Source: Ww85 sp963745765 (GTDB lineage Bacteria > Desulfobacterota > Desulfobulbia > Desulfobulbales > Desulfocapsaceae). Taken from it: a DNA stretch of 64,000 bases. The stretch spans positions 1 through 64,000 of the forward strand of contig CAVUYQ010000023.1 in the NCBI GenBank assembly GCA_963745765.1, in the 5' to 3' direction. Shown piece by piece: positions 47,487 through 55,687 of this stretch (the stretch's first letter is position 1; every line of letters begins with the position of its first letter). The notes beneath the pieces are model-generated. The model was not told the origin of the DNA. It was given only the letters and a program-made list of their open reading frames with translations, and did not search any database. The position numbers and the translations under genes were made by a program.

Positions 47487-47540
47487 TTAAGTATACTGTC
47501 CCCGCAATTAGCCATTATCATGGATGTCCCCGCAATTAGC
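47487..47540. repeat. REP-like element (family A), copy 5, half palindrome with a short direct repeat
   Basis: AATTAAGTATACTGTCCCC at 47487-47505 matches the right arm at 41036. GTCCCCGCAATTAGCC then occurs twice, 28 bp apart. The element runs into the 3' end of the nucleotidase gene. Confidence 0.6.
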
Positions 47541-48137
47541 CGCCAGCCATTCGTTCACCGCCGCCTCGACCTGCTGCCATCCCCGGCACCGGCAACTTTT
47601 TACCCCCGTCTTATAGGTTCTGTTCCAGGGTCGATCAAAGAGCAGAACCGGCAGCGCCATCTCCCGGGTGAGATAATCCGCCATTTTTGGAGAATCCTCT
47701 ACTCCGATATCAAACGGCATACACGCCAGCTGCTCAAGGGTTATGGCAATAGCTTCGTCAGTGCCGTTCCAGTTATATTTGTCTACCATGGTAAACGAGT
47801 GATACGGAATTTTCCTGTCTTCCAGCCATTGCAGGGAGGCCTCGGCGGCAGCGGTATGCCTCCCCGTCAGGATCGACAGGGAAAAGCCCATCTCTTCCCA
47901 GTTGCGCAGAACATTCAGCACCCCCTCAAGCGGTTTCAGTCCGAGAATAAATTCAGGCTCATGAGCACGGCCAAACAAGTGGCGATTCTGTGCATCATCA
48001 AGTCCAAAGGACTTCTGCAGGTTAAAGGAAAAGACCTCCTCGAAGTCCACATGCAGATCAAATTCGCGCGCCAGCAATGCAAGGTATGCTCCTGCCGTAT
48101 CACACAGCACATCATCCATATCAAGATAAATATTCAC
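47508..48137 (-). CDS. HAD-family 5'(3')-deoxyribonucleotidase-like protein
   Basis: This 209-residue HAD-superfamily protein of the NT5C type starts with GTG at 48137 (AGAGGTG upstream): MNIYLDMDDVLCDTAGAYLA, with motif I D-M-D-D-V. LSILTGRHTAAAEASLQWLE is motif II-like and GVEDSPKMADYL is motif III/IV. It would dephosphorylate nucleoside monophosphates. Its last 9 residues (NCGDIHDNG) are encoded by sequence of the REP-like element. Confidence 0.78.
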   Translation of the reverse strand: MNIYLDMDDVLCDTAGAYLALLAREFDLHVDFEEVFSFNLQKSFGLDDAQNRHLFGRAHEPEFILGLKPLEGVLNVLRNWEEMGFSLSILTGRHTAAAEASLQWLEDRKIPYHSFTMVDKYNWNGTDEAIAITLEQLACMPFDIGVEDSPKMADYLTREMALPVLLFDRPWNRTYKTGVKSCRCRGWQQVEAAVNEWLAANCGDIHDNG

Positions 48138-48567
48138 GCACTGACACCTCTGCCGATAAAGAGACTAAAAGCCTTTTATTAAACACTTCCGGCCGCTGCA
48201 GGCAACAGGAGAAAAGCAGTCCTCGCACCCAAAGACACCCCGGTTCAGGTATGATAACCCATCCGACCGACTGCTCGTGAGTGGCAAAAAGCGGCTTGAC
48301 TTCAGCCGATGTTTGCTTTCGCTTAACGAAGGCTTATCTTTTACTGGTCGTTTTCCCTAACCTTGACCGTTCATCACGAGCTCCGTAACGCGTCGGCCGC
48401 AAACCCGAACCGGGCTCAGCCAGGCCTCCGTCGCGCTGTTAATCAGCCATGTCGAGTGGTGATATTGTTTTACCAGCGGTTACATGGCATATTGCCCAGA
48501 AACTGGAAGGGGAATAGCCGATATCCGGACATCAGCCTGACACAAACTGAAAACGCATGATACAATT
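48138..48567. other. Gene-free region between the nucleotidase and the acyltransferase
   Basis: This 430 bp stretch of mixed composition has no convincing ORF, RNA or repeat. It holds the promoters of the divergent flanking genes. Confidence 0.4.
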
Positions 48568-50286
48568 ATGTTTACTGTCGACCAGGTAATAGCCGAATAT
48601 TATCCAGCTCTTAACAAGAGAAAAATTTATGCATCGATTGTCAAGTCTGTTCTGAGGCACCTGCTCCACGAACAATTTTTTCTCGATTTTGCAGAGAAAT
48701 ACCCGCACCTGCAGGGCATCGAATTCGTTGAACAGGCACTTGATTATTTCCATTTCAGTTTTTCGGTATCCAACCAGGATCGCTCCAACATTCCTGCCAA
48801 CGGCAGGGTAATGATTATTGCCAATCATCCGATTGGCTCCCTTGACGGTCTGGCCCTATTAAAACTGATCCATGAAATTCGATCGGATGTCAAAATTGTT
48901 GCCAACGATCTGCTCATGTCCCTTGTTCCGCTGCGCTCCTGCCTCCTTCCCGTTCGGGTTCTTACCGGCAAAAGCGGTAAACACCATATCCAGCTGATCA
49001 ACAGGACACTGAGCAATGAGGGAGCGGTTATCATGTTTCCTTCCGGGGAAGTTTCCCGGTTCGGTACCCGGGGTGTTCGGGACGGTCAGTGGCATAAGGG
49101 CTTTTTGAAGATAGCACAACGGGCCAAAGCACCTATTCTGCCCGTCCACATCAAAGGCCGCAATTCAATACCCTTCTATTGTGCCTCACTTCTGATAAAA
49201 CCACTTTCCACCCTGTTGCTCGTCGGACAGATGTTTCACCAGCGCGAAAAGCAGATCAGCATGACAATCGGCTCAATCATTCCCTACGATGCCTACCGGA
49301 ATCTGCCGATCCATACAAAAGAAAAAGTCAAGCTCTTCAAGAAACATCTCTATCGCCTCGACTCAGGAAAGAAGCTGCTGTTAGCTACCGAGACAGCCAT
49401 CGCCCATCCGGAACGCAAAACAGACCTTAAAAAAGCCATGCGGCATGGTGATCTGCTTGGCAGGACCCCGGACGGGAAGTCTATCTATCTTTTTGAAACA
49501 CCGGATCCTTCACCGATTCTCAGGGAGATAGGCAGGCTGCGCGAATTAACCTTCCGCTCAATTGGAGAAGGAACCGGCAAACGGCGGGATCTTGATCACT
49601 TCGATCAATATTACCAGCACCTTCTTCTCTGGGATGAAGATGCACTGGAAATTGTCGGCGCCTACCGTTTTGTTGACGCCGGTCGTGTTGTAAAAGAAAA
49701 AGGAGCGGAAGGGCTCTATACCGGCAGTCTTTTCAAACTCGATCAGGACAGGAGCTATTTTCTGGAAAACGGCCTGGAGCTTGGACGCAGCTTTGTCCAG
49801 CGACGCTATTGGGGGAAACGCAACCTCGACTACCTCTGGTACGGCATCGGTGCTTATCTGGCCAAACGGCCTGATTACCGATACCTCTTCGGCCCGGTCA
49901 GTATAACCAACGCCACCCCGCAAGCGGCAAAAGAGCTCCTCATCTACTTTTACAAACTCTACTTCTCAGCCGACACGACCATTTCCCTCTCCCGAAATCC
50001 ATTCATCTTCTCACAACCACCCTCAGCGTTGCAGATGGAATTTTGCGGAAACGACTTTCGTGCTGATTTCAAAAAATTGAAATCATTATTAAGCAACCTT
50101 GGCACGGCCGTTCCGCCGCTCTACAAACAGTATACGGAACTCTGCGAACCTGGTGGCGTCGTCTTTCTCGATTTCAATATTGATGCGGCATTCAACAATT
50201 GTGTCGATGGGCTGGTCATCGTTGATACTGAAAAACTTAAGGAACAGAAACGAAAACGTTACATGGAGAACAGCATTTTAGTGTAA
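48568..50286 (+). CDS. Two-domain acyltransferase, PlsC-like plus OlsB-like GNAT
   Basis: The 572-residue protein has an N-terminal lysophospholipid-acyltransferase domain (NHPIGSLDGLALLKLI with H-x5-D; FPSGEVSRFGTRGVRDGQWH; KGFLKIAQRAKAPILPVHIK). From about residue 270 an OlsB-like N-acyltransferase part follows (LRELTFRSIGEGTGKRRDLD; LELGRSFVQRRYWGKRNLDY; LFGPVSITNATPQ). This is the layout of OlsF, which makes ornithine lipid in one polypeptide. The start is weakly supported because no good ribosome site precedes it. Product identity is inference. Confidence 0.78.
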   Translation: MFTVDQVIAEYYPALNKRKIYASIVKSVLRHLLHEQFFLDFAEKYPHLQGIEFVEQALDYFHFSFSVSNQDRSNIPANGRVMIIANHPIGSLDGLALLKLIHEIRSDVKIVANDLLMSLVPLRSCLLPVRVLTGKSGKHHIQLINRTLSNEGAVIMFPSGEVSRFGTRGVRDGQWHKGFLKIAQRAKAPILPVHIKGRNSIPFYCASLLIKPLSTLLLVGQMFHQREKQISMTIGSIIPYDAYRNLPIHTKEKVKLFKKHLYRLDSGKKLLLATETAIAHPERKTDLKKAMRHGDLLGRTPDGKSIYLFETPDPSPILREIGRLRELTFRSIGEGTGKRRDLDHFDQYYQHLLLWDEDALEIVGAYRFVDAGRVVKEKGAEGLYTGSLFKLDQDRSYFLENGLELGRSFVQRRYWGKRNLDYLWYGIGAYLAKRPDYRYLFGPVSITNATPQAAKELLIYFYKLYFSADTTISLSRNPFIFSQPPSALQMEFCGNDFRADFKKLKSLLSNLGTAVPPLYKQYTELCEPGGVVFLDFNIDAAFNNCVDGLVIVDTEKLKEQKRKRYMENSILV

Positions 50287-50419
50287 TATAATTGAAACAG
50301 TATCTTAATTCACACATTCCGGGAGGTGATACAGCGAAACGATGATGTAACGGCCCGGTGGCCAGGGCGTGCCACCACCGCACAAAATGTAATCAAGAAT
50401 CTACGCCGGAAGAACTATT

Positions 50420-51763
50420 ATGCCGACACGCAAGAAGATTTTCATTCTCGATACCAACGTAATCCTGCACGACAGTTCCTGCATCCACCACTTTGATGAA
50501 CATGACATTATCATCCCCATCTCAATCCTTGAAGAACTTGACCAGTTCAAGAAGGGCAGTCAGATAATCAATTTTCATGCCCGTGAGTTTGTCAGGGAAC
50601 TGGACATGCTGAGTGAGGACAAACTGTTTAATGGCGGGATTCCGATTGGCGACGGAAAAGGCAATATTTCAGTGCGTCTTGACATGGACCCGCACCCCGA
50701 CCTTCGCAAAATATTCCCGAACGTTGAAAAGATAGATCACCGGATCCTCAATATTGCCTATCATACGGCTTTAGAAAGGAAAAAGCACCGTGTCATCCTG
50801 GTAAGCAAGGATGTCAATCTCCGCATGAAGGCCCGGTCCCTGAAACTGTCTGCCGAAGATTATACAACTGATCATGTGAGTGACCCTGCACACCTGTACT
50901 CGGGCTGTCGCTATGAAGAGAATATTCCGGCACGGCTGATCGAACAGCTCTATGAACAGGGCGGTAGTCTCTCGACTGACGATTATCATCCGGAAAACCC
51001 TCTGCATCCCAACGAGTATATCGTTCTGCGCAACGGAAAGAAATCAGCGCTTGCCTCGTTTATGCTCGGTGAGTTTGAAAACGAATTCGTTATCAAGCGG
51101 GTAAACAAGGAGTGCGTTTACGGCATTAACCCGCGGAATGCAGAACAATCTTTTGCCGTTCATGCATTACTTAACCCCAACATCAAACTGGTGACAATCT
51201 CGGGAAAGGCCGGAACAGGAAAAACCCTGCTGGCACTCGCCGCAGCTCTTGAAACGAGATCCAGCTACCGGCAGATATTACTTACACGACCGGTCATGCC
51301 GCTGTCCAACAAAGATATTGGCTACCTGCCGGGTGATATCCAGTCGAAAATTAAACCGTATATGCAGCCACTGTATGACAACCTTGGTGTCATCAGGGGA
51401 CAATTCCCTGAAAAAAGCGAGATGTTCCAGCGACTCCAGAAAATGCTCGATGAAGAAAAACTGGCGATTGAACCACTGGCCTATATCCGCGGCCGCAGCC
51501 TGGTAAAAATGTACATGATCGTGGACGAGGCCCAGAATCTGACCCCGCACGAGGTTAAAACCATCATAACCAGGGCGGGAGAAGGAACCAAAATCGTACT
51601 AACCGGAGATATCAACCAGATAGATCACCCTTACCTCGGCATCCGATCCAATGGCTTGAGTAACCTGATTGATAAAATGCAGGGACAGAATCTCTATGCC
51701 CATATCGACCTTCGCAAAGGAGAACGATCAGAACTGGCAGAACTGGCAAGCAATATACTCTAG
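50420..51763 (+). CDS. PhoH-family ATPase with N-terminal PIN domain
   Basis: The 447-residue protein starts with GGAAGAACTATT before ATG. The PIN nuclease domain has LDTNVILHD and, downstream, ISILEELDQFKKGSQ. The PhoH domain has Walker A SGKAGTGKTLLALAAALETR, then RPVMPLSNKDIGYLPGDIQS and Walker B MYMIVDEAQNLTPHEVKTII. PhoH2-type proteins act as RNA helicase/RNase in other bacteria. It stands alone; a hairpin and a small-RNA candidate follow. Confidence 0.93.
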   Translation: MPTRKKIFILDTNVILHDSSCIHHFDEHDIIIPISILEELDQFKKGSQIINFHAREFVRELDMLSEDKLFNGGIPIGDGKGNISVRLDMDPHPDLRKIFPNVEKIDHRILNIAYHTALERKKHRVILVSKDVNLRMKARSLKLSAEDYTTDHVSDPAHLYSGCRYEENIPARLIEQLYEQGGSLSTDDYHPENPLHPNEYIVLRNGKKSALASFMLGEFENEFVIKRVNKECVYGINPRNAEQSFAVHALLNPNIKLVTISGKAGTGKTLLALAAALETRSSYRQILLTRPVMPLSNKDIGYLPGDIQSKIKPYMQPLYDNLGVIRGQFPEKSEMFQRLQKMLDEEKLAIEPLAYIRGRSLVKMYMIVDEAQNLTPHEVKTIITRAGEGTKIVLTGDINQIDHPYLGIRSNGLSNLIDKMQGQNLYAHIDLRKGERSELAELASNIL

Positions 51764-51784
51764 GGTACCCTGGAAGCAGGAAAT

Positions 51785-51812
51785 CCAGGTTTCTAAGCAT
51801 CATGAAACCTGG
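51785..51812 (+). terminator. Hairpin after phoH
   Basis: CCAGGTTTC / GAAACCTGG is a perfect 9-bp stem with a 10-nt loop, 21 bp after the phoH stop. No long U run follows, so termination would be weak or factor dependent. Confidence 0.4.
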
Positions 51813-51832
51813 TGGAGCAACTTTTCTAAATT

Positions 51833-51938
51833 AAAAAAAAAGGGCCTGCTCGAAAGCAAGGCCCAATATGTAAAAGCTCCATCCGGAGCCAGTGTGGTGC
51901 TCGGTTAAGCGCAATCAGAACTCAGTTGATTGCCAAGC
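51833..51938 (-). ncRNA. Candidate small RNA, about 106 nt
   Basis: On the minus strand the segment ends in a textbook terminator: GGGCC stem at 51842-51864 followed by nine T (51841-51833). No protein gene on this strand ends here, so the terminator needs another transcript. Upstream are a GCTCC/GGAGC hairpin (51876-51889, loop GGAT) and a GCAATCA/TGATTGC hairpin (51911-51933). A promoter, TTGCTT-16 nt-TATAGT, lies directly upstream and places the start near 51938. No matching RNA family is recognised. Confidence 0.6.
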
Positions 51939-51944
51939 GCATCA

Positions 51945-51972
51945 ACTATAATGACTGCTATTCGAAAAGCAA
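51945..51972 (-). promoter_or_regulatory. Sigma70-type promoter of the candidate small RNA
   Basis: On the minus strand -35 TTGCTT (51972-51967) and -10 TATAGT (51950-51945) are separated by 16 nt. Confidence 0.55.
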
Positions 51973-52117
51973 CTTCTTTTTAGAAAAAGTTTGCATCGCC
52001 GGCATTTAAGCGCTAAGGCAAGACTACCGGTGCCGTGATACTGCCCGATTATCAATCGGCAAGAGAGAGTGAAGGTCTAGAAAACCTTTCCCGACCACCC
52101 GTACAACCAAAGAGTAT

Positions 52118-52137
52118 CTTGAAATCCGATTATTCAA
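52118..52137. repeat. Dispersed palindrome family B, copy upstream of the flavoprotein gene
   Basis: CTTGAAATCCGATTATTCAAG aligns with the right half of the 20318 copy (GATTATTCAAG) and has a CTTGAA/TTCAAG dyad. It lies about 40 bp upstream of the next start. Confidence 0.45.
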
Positions 52138-52176
52138 GGTGGCCCTAAATCTTGATTTTAGCCCGACAACGCTCCT

Positions 52177-52758
52177 ATGAAAATCCTTGTTATCCTTGGC
52201 AGTCCCCGCAAAAACGGCAATAGTGAGGCCGCAGCCCGCATTATCTGCTCCACCCTGGATGAGGCCTTTGGCAGTGAGACAGAATATATCCGTCTTGTAT
52301 CCCGTAAGATCGCTCCGTGCATAGCCTGCGGGGGATGTGAGAAAACGGGAATGTGTATTATCAAAGACGATATGCAGGGTCTCTACGAAAAAATTGACCT
52401 GGCCGATATTATCCTGCTGGTAAGCCCAACCTATTTCTATGGCCTCAGTGCCCAGATCAAGGCCTTCATTGACCGGATCCAGGCCCGCTGGTCCAGACGA
52501 TACCTCTTGAAAATGCGTACCAGACTGGATGAAAAGCGGCTCGGCTACCTGATCTGCACCGCGGCTACCCACGGAAAGAAACTGTTTGACGGTTCTATTC
52601 TGGTGGCAAAATCCTGCTTCGACGCCATAGACATGACCTACGGTGGAGCCTTTGTTGTCAGAGGTGTTGATGAAAAAAGTGCGCTGGAAAATCGCCCGGA
52701 CGAGATAGAGCAGGCTGAAGCGTTTGCTCTGGAGATTATCAGAACATATCAATCCTGA
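52177..52758 (+). CDS. Iron-sulfur flavoprotein / NADPH-dependent FMN reductase family
   Basis: This 193-residue flavodoxin-fold protein starts MKILVILGSPRKNGNSEAAA, the FMN phosphate loop. CIACGGCEKTGMC (C-x2-C-x2-C-x4-C) could bind a 4Fe-4S cluster as in archaeal and clostridial iron-sulfur flavoproteins. ADIILLVSPTYFYGLSAQIK is the flavodoxin middle motif. It may serve as an electron carrier. No strong ribosome site is seen. It stands alone between the small-RNA candidate and a convergent hydrolase gene. Confidence 0.86.
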   Translation: MKILVILGSPRKNGNSEAAARIICSTLDEAFGSETEYIRLVSRKIAPCIACGGCEKTGMCIIKDDMQGLYEKIDLADIILLVSPTYFYGLSAQIKAFIDRIQARWSRRYLLKMRTRLDEKRLGYLICTAATHGKKLFDGSILVAKSCFDAIDMTYGGAFVVRGVDEKSALENRPDEIEQAEAFALEIIRTYQS

Positions 52759-52814
52759 TAATCTCCAGTCACCCTATTGGTTGTTTTTCCCGAATAAGAC
52801 GTCAGGATCTCTCA

Positions 52815-52831
52815 AATATTCAGGTTATTCG
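52815..52831. repeat. Dispersed palindrome family B, copy in inverse orientation
   Basis: On the minus strand the segment reads CGAATAACCTGAATATT, close to GAATAACCTGATTATTC. It lies between convergent genes. Confidence 0.45.
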
Positions 52832-52972
52832 TATATCGCTTTACAAAGGAGTACTGCTTTTTCGTTCCGGCCGCCCACCTTCACTGCCTATTACAAGGAA
52901 ATGGTGGGACCGCAGGGTCTGACTCTTATGGTAGGCAGTGAAAAGCTGTGCGATCAGCCCGAATAACAGGAA

Positions 52973-53776
52973 TTATCTGTCAACACCCTGCTGTTTATTA
53001 AGAAAACCCAGCACAATCTCATTAAAATCGGCACTCTGTTCGATGTTGGGAAGATGTGCTGCGTTTGCCAGAACCGCCAGTTCTGAGCCGGCAATACCCC
53101 GGTGCAAATCCTCTGCGGCGGAAACCGGGCAGGCCGGGTCCTCGGCACCGACCAAAATAAGGGTTGGCACGGTAATCTCAGACAGCTTATCACACAGGAA
53201 CATATCCCTTATGGCCTGGGCACAGGCGATGTAGCCCTCAACCCCCGTACCAAGAATCATGTTGCGGACTTTTGCAAGGTCCTCTTTGCCGGTTTCGTGG
53301 AACGACGGGGTAAACCAGCGTTCAAGAGTCCCTGCTGCGAGCGCCTCAATTCCCTTTTCCCGGGCAGCGGCGATACGTTCGTTCCACACGGATTTCGGCC
53401 GCATGACACAGGCAGTGTCGCACAATACCAGCGATAAAAGTTTCTCAGGGTAACGAGCTGCAAGCAGCTGACCGGTAAATCCCCCCATGGACAGTCCGAC
53501 AAAATGCACGGCAGCGATGTCTAAAGCTTCAAGGAGGGCACAGGCGTCATCGGCCAGAAGTTCTACACTATAGGGACCGGGTGTCGTCTGGGTGGCACCA
53601 TGCCCACGCTGGTCGTAGCGCAATACCCGATAGTGGCTGTCCAGCGCCTGCAGCTGGTAATCCCACATAGTGTAATTCGACATCAAGCTGTTGCTGAGCA
53701 TCACCACGGGAGCTTGTTCAGGCCCGTCAAGGCGATAGTTGATGTCGATTTCGTTCACTTTTATTGTTGAGCCCAT
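52973..53776 (-). CDS. Alpha/beta hydrolase, 3-oxoadipate enol-lactonase-like
   Basis: This 267-residue alpha/beta-hydrolase starts with ATG at 53776 (AGGAGAATCGTACC). The nucleophile Ser is in VGLSMGGFTG, the acid Asp in LVGAEDPACP and the His in NAAHLPNIEQ. The first 60 residues (INYRLDGPEQAPVVMLSNSL; YDQRGHGATQTTPGPY) resemble PcaD-type enol-lactonases. No beta-ketoadipate genes are nearby, so the real substrate may differ. Confidence 0.82.
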   Translation of the reverse strand: MGSTIKVNEIDINYRLDGPEQAPVVMLSNSLMSNYTMWDYQLQALDSHYRVLRYDQRGHGATQTTPGPYSVELLADDACALLEALDIAAVHFVGLSMGGFTGQLLAARYPEKLLSLVLCDTACVMRPKSVWNERIAAAREKGIEALAAGTLERWFTPSFHETGKEDLAKVRNMILGTGVEGYIACAQAIRDMFLCDKLSEITVPTLILVGAEDPACPVSAAEDLHRGIAGSELAVLANAAHLPNIEQSADFNEIVLGFLNKQQGVDR

Positions 53777-54253
53777 GGTACGATTCTCCTCTAACCTGAC
53801 GTTCATAAAAAAACAACAGTAGCCATTTATAATTTAACCATATCAATAAGTTATTCGGTGCTTTTGCAAATATGCAGATGACACCGTTTGTACCCTTTAG
53901 CATCAATGATGAAAAAACAGAATTTTCAGGCTAAAAGACAATTCCTCTCTTCGTGCAGGCAGGACGATACCAGCTGCCACGTCCTCCACCGCATGGCCGT
54001 TCCTTCCAAAATAACAACCCTGAAAAAAGCTTTACTTACAAGACAGGCAGTCATATTACCATAGATCGGCCGGATGGAAGTGACTGCCGTTTATCTCCTC
54101 TTTCCGGCAACAATTCGATATCAACAGCGACACCACCTATCACTATTATTTACTTTCATCCTATTCTCAGTTAGATATAGATATATCGGCGTGATCTCGT
54201 TTCGTTCGACTTCACGTCACGTACTTTACCACAACTACAGGAGATTACGTTAC
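53777..54253. other. Gene-free region upstream of the sensor kinase
   Basis: This stretch holds an in-frame extension of the kinase gene that does not look like protein. A weak family-B-like motif (AATAAGTTATTCGGTG) lies at 53840-53860. The promoters of the kinase operon and the hydrolase should be here. Confidence 0.4.
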
Positions 54254-55687
54254 TTGAATCATTGGCGCTTCAGCCTGACCACCAAGGCCCTCTTTTTTGT
54301 GTTCTGCTATTTCTCCGGGATACTTGTCATGTGGAATGCTTCCCGCAATGACCTGATTACGGCAGAAGAAAAATCAAAATTCCTGGAGATTGCCTATCAA
54401 CTGGACAATGCTATCCTCGAGGCACGGCGATACGAAAAAAACTTCCTGCTCTATAAAACGCAGGAATCCTTCCAGGAAAATAGCCGATATATACAAGAAG
54501 CGGAGAATACCATCGTTTACATTCATGGCCAGCTGGAAAATCTGAAAGCCATTCCAATGCTCCAGGAACTTGCGCAATCAATTCATGCTTATCGCGATCA
54601 TTTTACAAAACTTGCCGGGGACAGGTCATCGAATATCTCCGATTACGAACAGATCGTCAGCGATACCAGGGATCTTGGCAAACTAATGACAACCCAGAGT
54701 GCAAATCTGCTTGAGTTCGAGCGCTCTCAGGTCCATTATATTCTTCGTGGTTTGGGCAACCGGATACATTTCTGGTCGCTGGTGGCGATCTCCGTGGGTA
54801 TTTTGCTGCCGATTATTACCTTTTTCATGATTTTCAAGCCGCTCAATGTGATCAAAAAAGCGGTCAATGATATTGCCAATGGCAAGTTTAAACGTATTGA
54901 AGTCCTCAACACCCGGGATGAAATGCAGCAGGTGATGGAGGCCTTTAATACTATGGTTAATGAACTGGAAAGGCGCCAGGATCAGCTGGTACAATCAAAA
55001 AAACTATCATCCATAGGAACACTCACCGCAGGCGTTGCCCACCAGCTCAACAACCCGCTTAATAATATCTCAACTTCCTGCCAGATCGCCACGGATGATC
55101 TGGATTCCGGCAACCCCGAACTGATACTGCGCATGCTCAAAAATATTGATCAAGAGACCCTGAGAGCCCGTGATGTCGTGAAGGGATTGCTCGAATTTTC
55201 AAGAGTGCAGGAATTCAAGCTCAAGCCGGCCAATCTCACCGATGTCGTCACCCGGGCAATCAGACTGGTGCAGAGTCAGGTTCCTGCAGATATTTCAACA
55301 ACCCTGAAGATTCCTGCCGACCTGGTAGTACCCATGGATGTGCAGCGCATACAGGAAGTCTTTTTGAACCTTATCATTAATGCCGTCCAGGCAATTGAGC
55401 AACAAGGCGCAATCACCATCTCGGCTGAAATACAGGAAAGCGAAGATATGGTTGTGATTGAAATTCACGATACCGGCCCGGGGGTTCCCAAAGAAATCCA
55501 GGGACAATTATTTGACCCGTTTTATACCACCAAGGACGAGGGTAAAGGGACCGGACTTGGTCTCTCGGTTGTTTACGGTATAATCCAGAAACATCGCGGC
55601 AACATCACGGTGGCCAGTGAACCGGGCCAGGGAACCTCCTTTTTCATCAGCCTGCCATTATCTTTAAAAGAGAATCCTGAATCATGA
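54254..55687 (+). CDS. Membrane sensor histidine kinase
   Basis: The best start is TTG at 54254, with AGGAGA 9 nt upstream, giving about 477 residues. Helix 1 is FFVFCYFSGILVMW; a long helical sensor region follows (residues about 30-170, EARRYEKNFLLYKTQESFQE); helix 2 is FWSLVAISVGILLPIITFFM. A HAMP domain (PLNVIKKAVNDIANGKFKRI) leads to the H box TAGVAHQLNNPLNNIS and N, G1 and G2 boxes (NLIINAVQAI; DTGPGVPKE; GTGLGLSVVYGI). Its stop overlaps the next gene by ATGA. Input signal unknown. Confidence 0.92.
   Translation: MNHWRFSLTTKALFFVFCYFSGILVMWNASRNDLITAEEKSKFLEIAYQLDNAILEARRYEKNFLLYKTQESFQENSRYIQEAENTIVYIHGQLENLKAIPMLQELAQSIHAYRDHFTKLAGDRSSNISDYEQIVSDTRDLGKLMTTQSANLLEFERSQVHYILRGLGNRIHFWSLVAISVGILLPIITFFMIFKPLNVIKKAVNDIANGKFKRIEVLNTRDEMQQVMEAFNTMVNELERRQDQLVQSKKLSSIGTLTAGVAHQLNNPLNNISTSCQIATDDLDSGNPELILRMLKNIDQETLRARDVVKGLLEFSRVQEFKLKPANLTDVVTRAIRLVQSQVPADISTTLKIPADLVVPMDVQRIQEVFLNLIINAVQAIEQQGAITISAEIQESEDMVVIEIHDTGPGVPKEIQGQLFDPFYTTKDEGKGTGLGLSVVYGIIQKHRGNITVASEPGQGTSFFISLPLSLKENPES

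Noticed and set aside
52881..52941. Inverted repeat TTCACTGCCTA / TAGGCAGTGAA between flavoprotein and hydrolase genes
   Set aside because: A single copy without a T run; it may be a weak terminator but I cannot support more than that.
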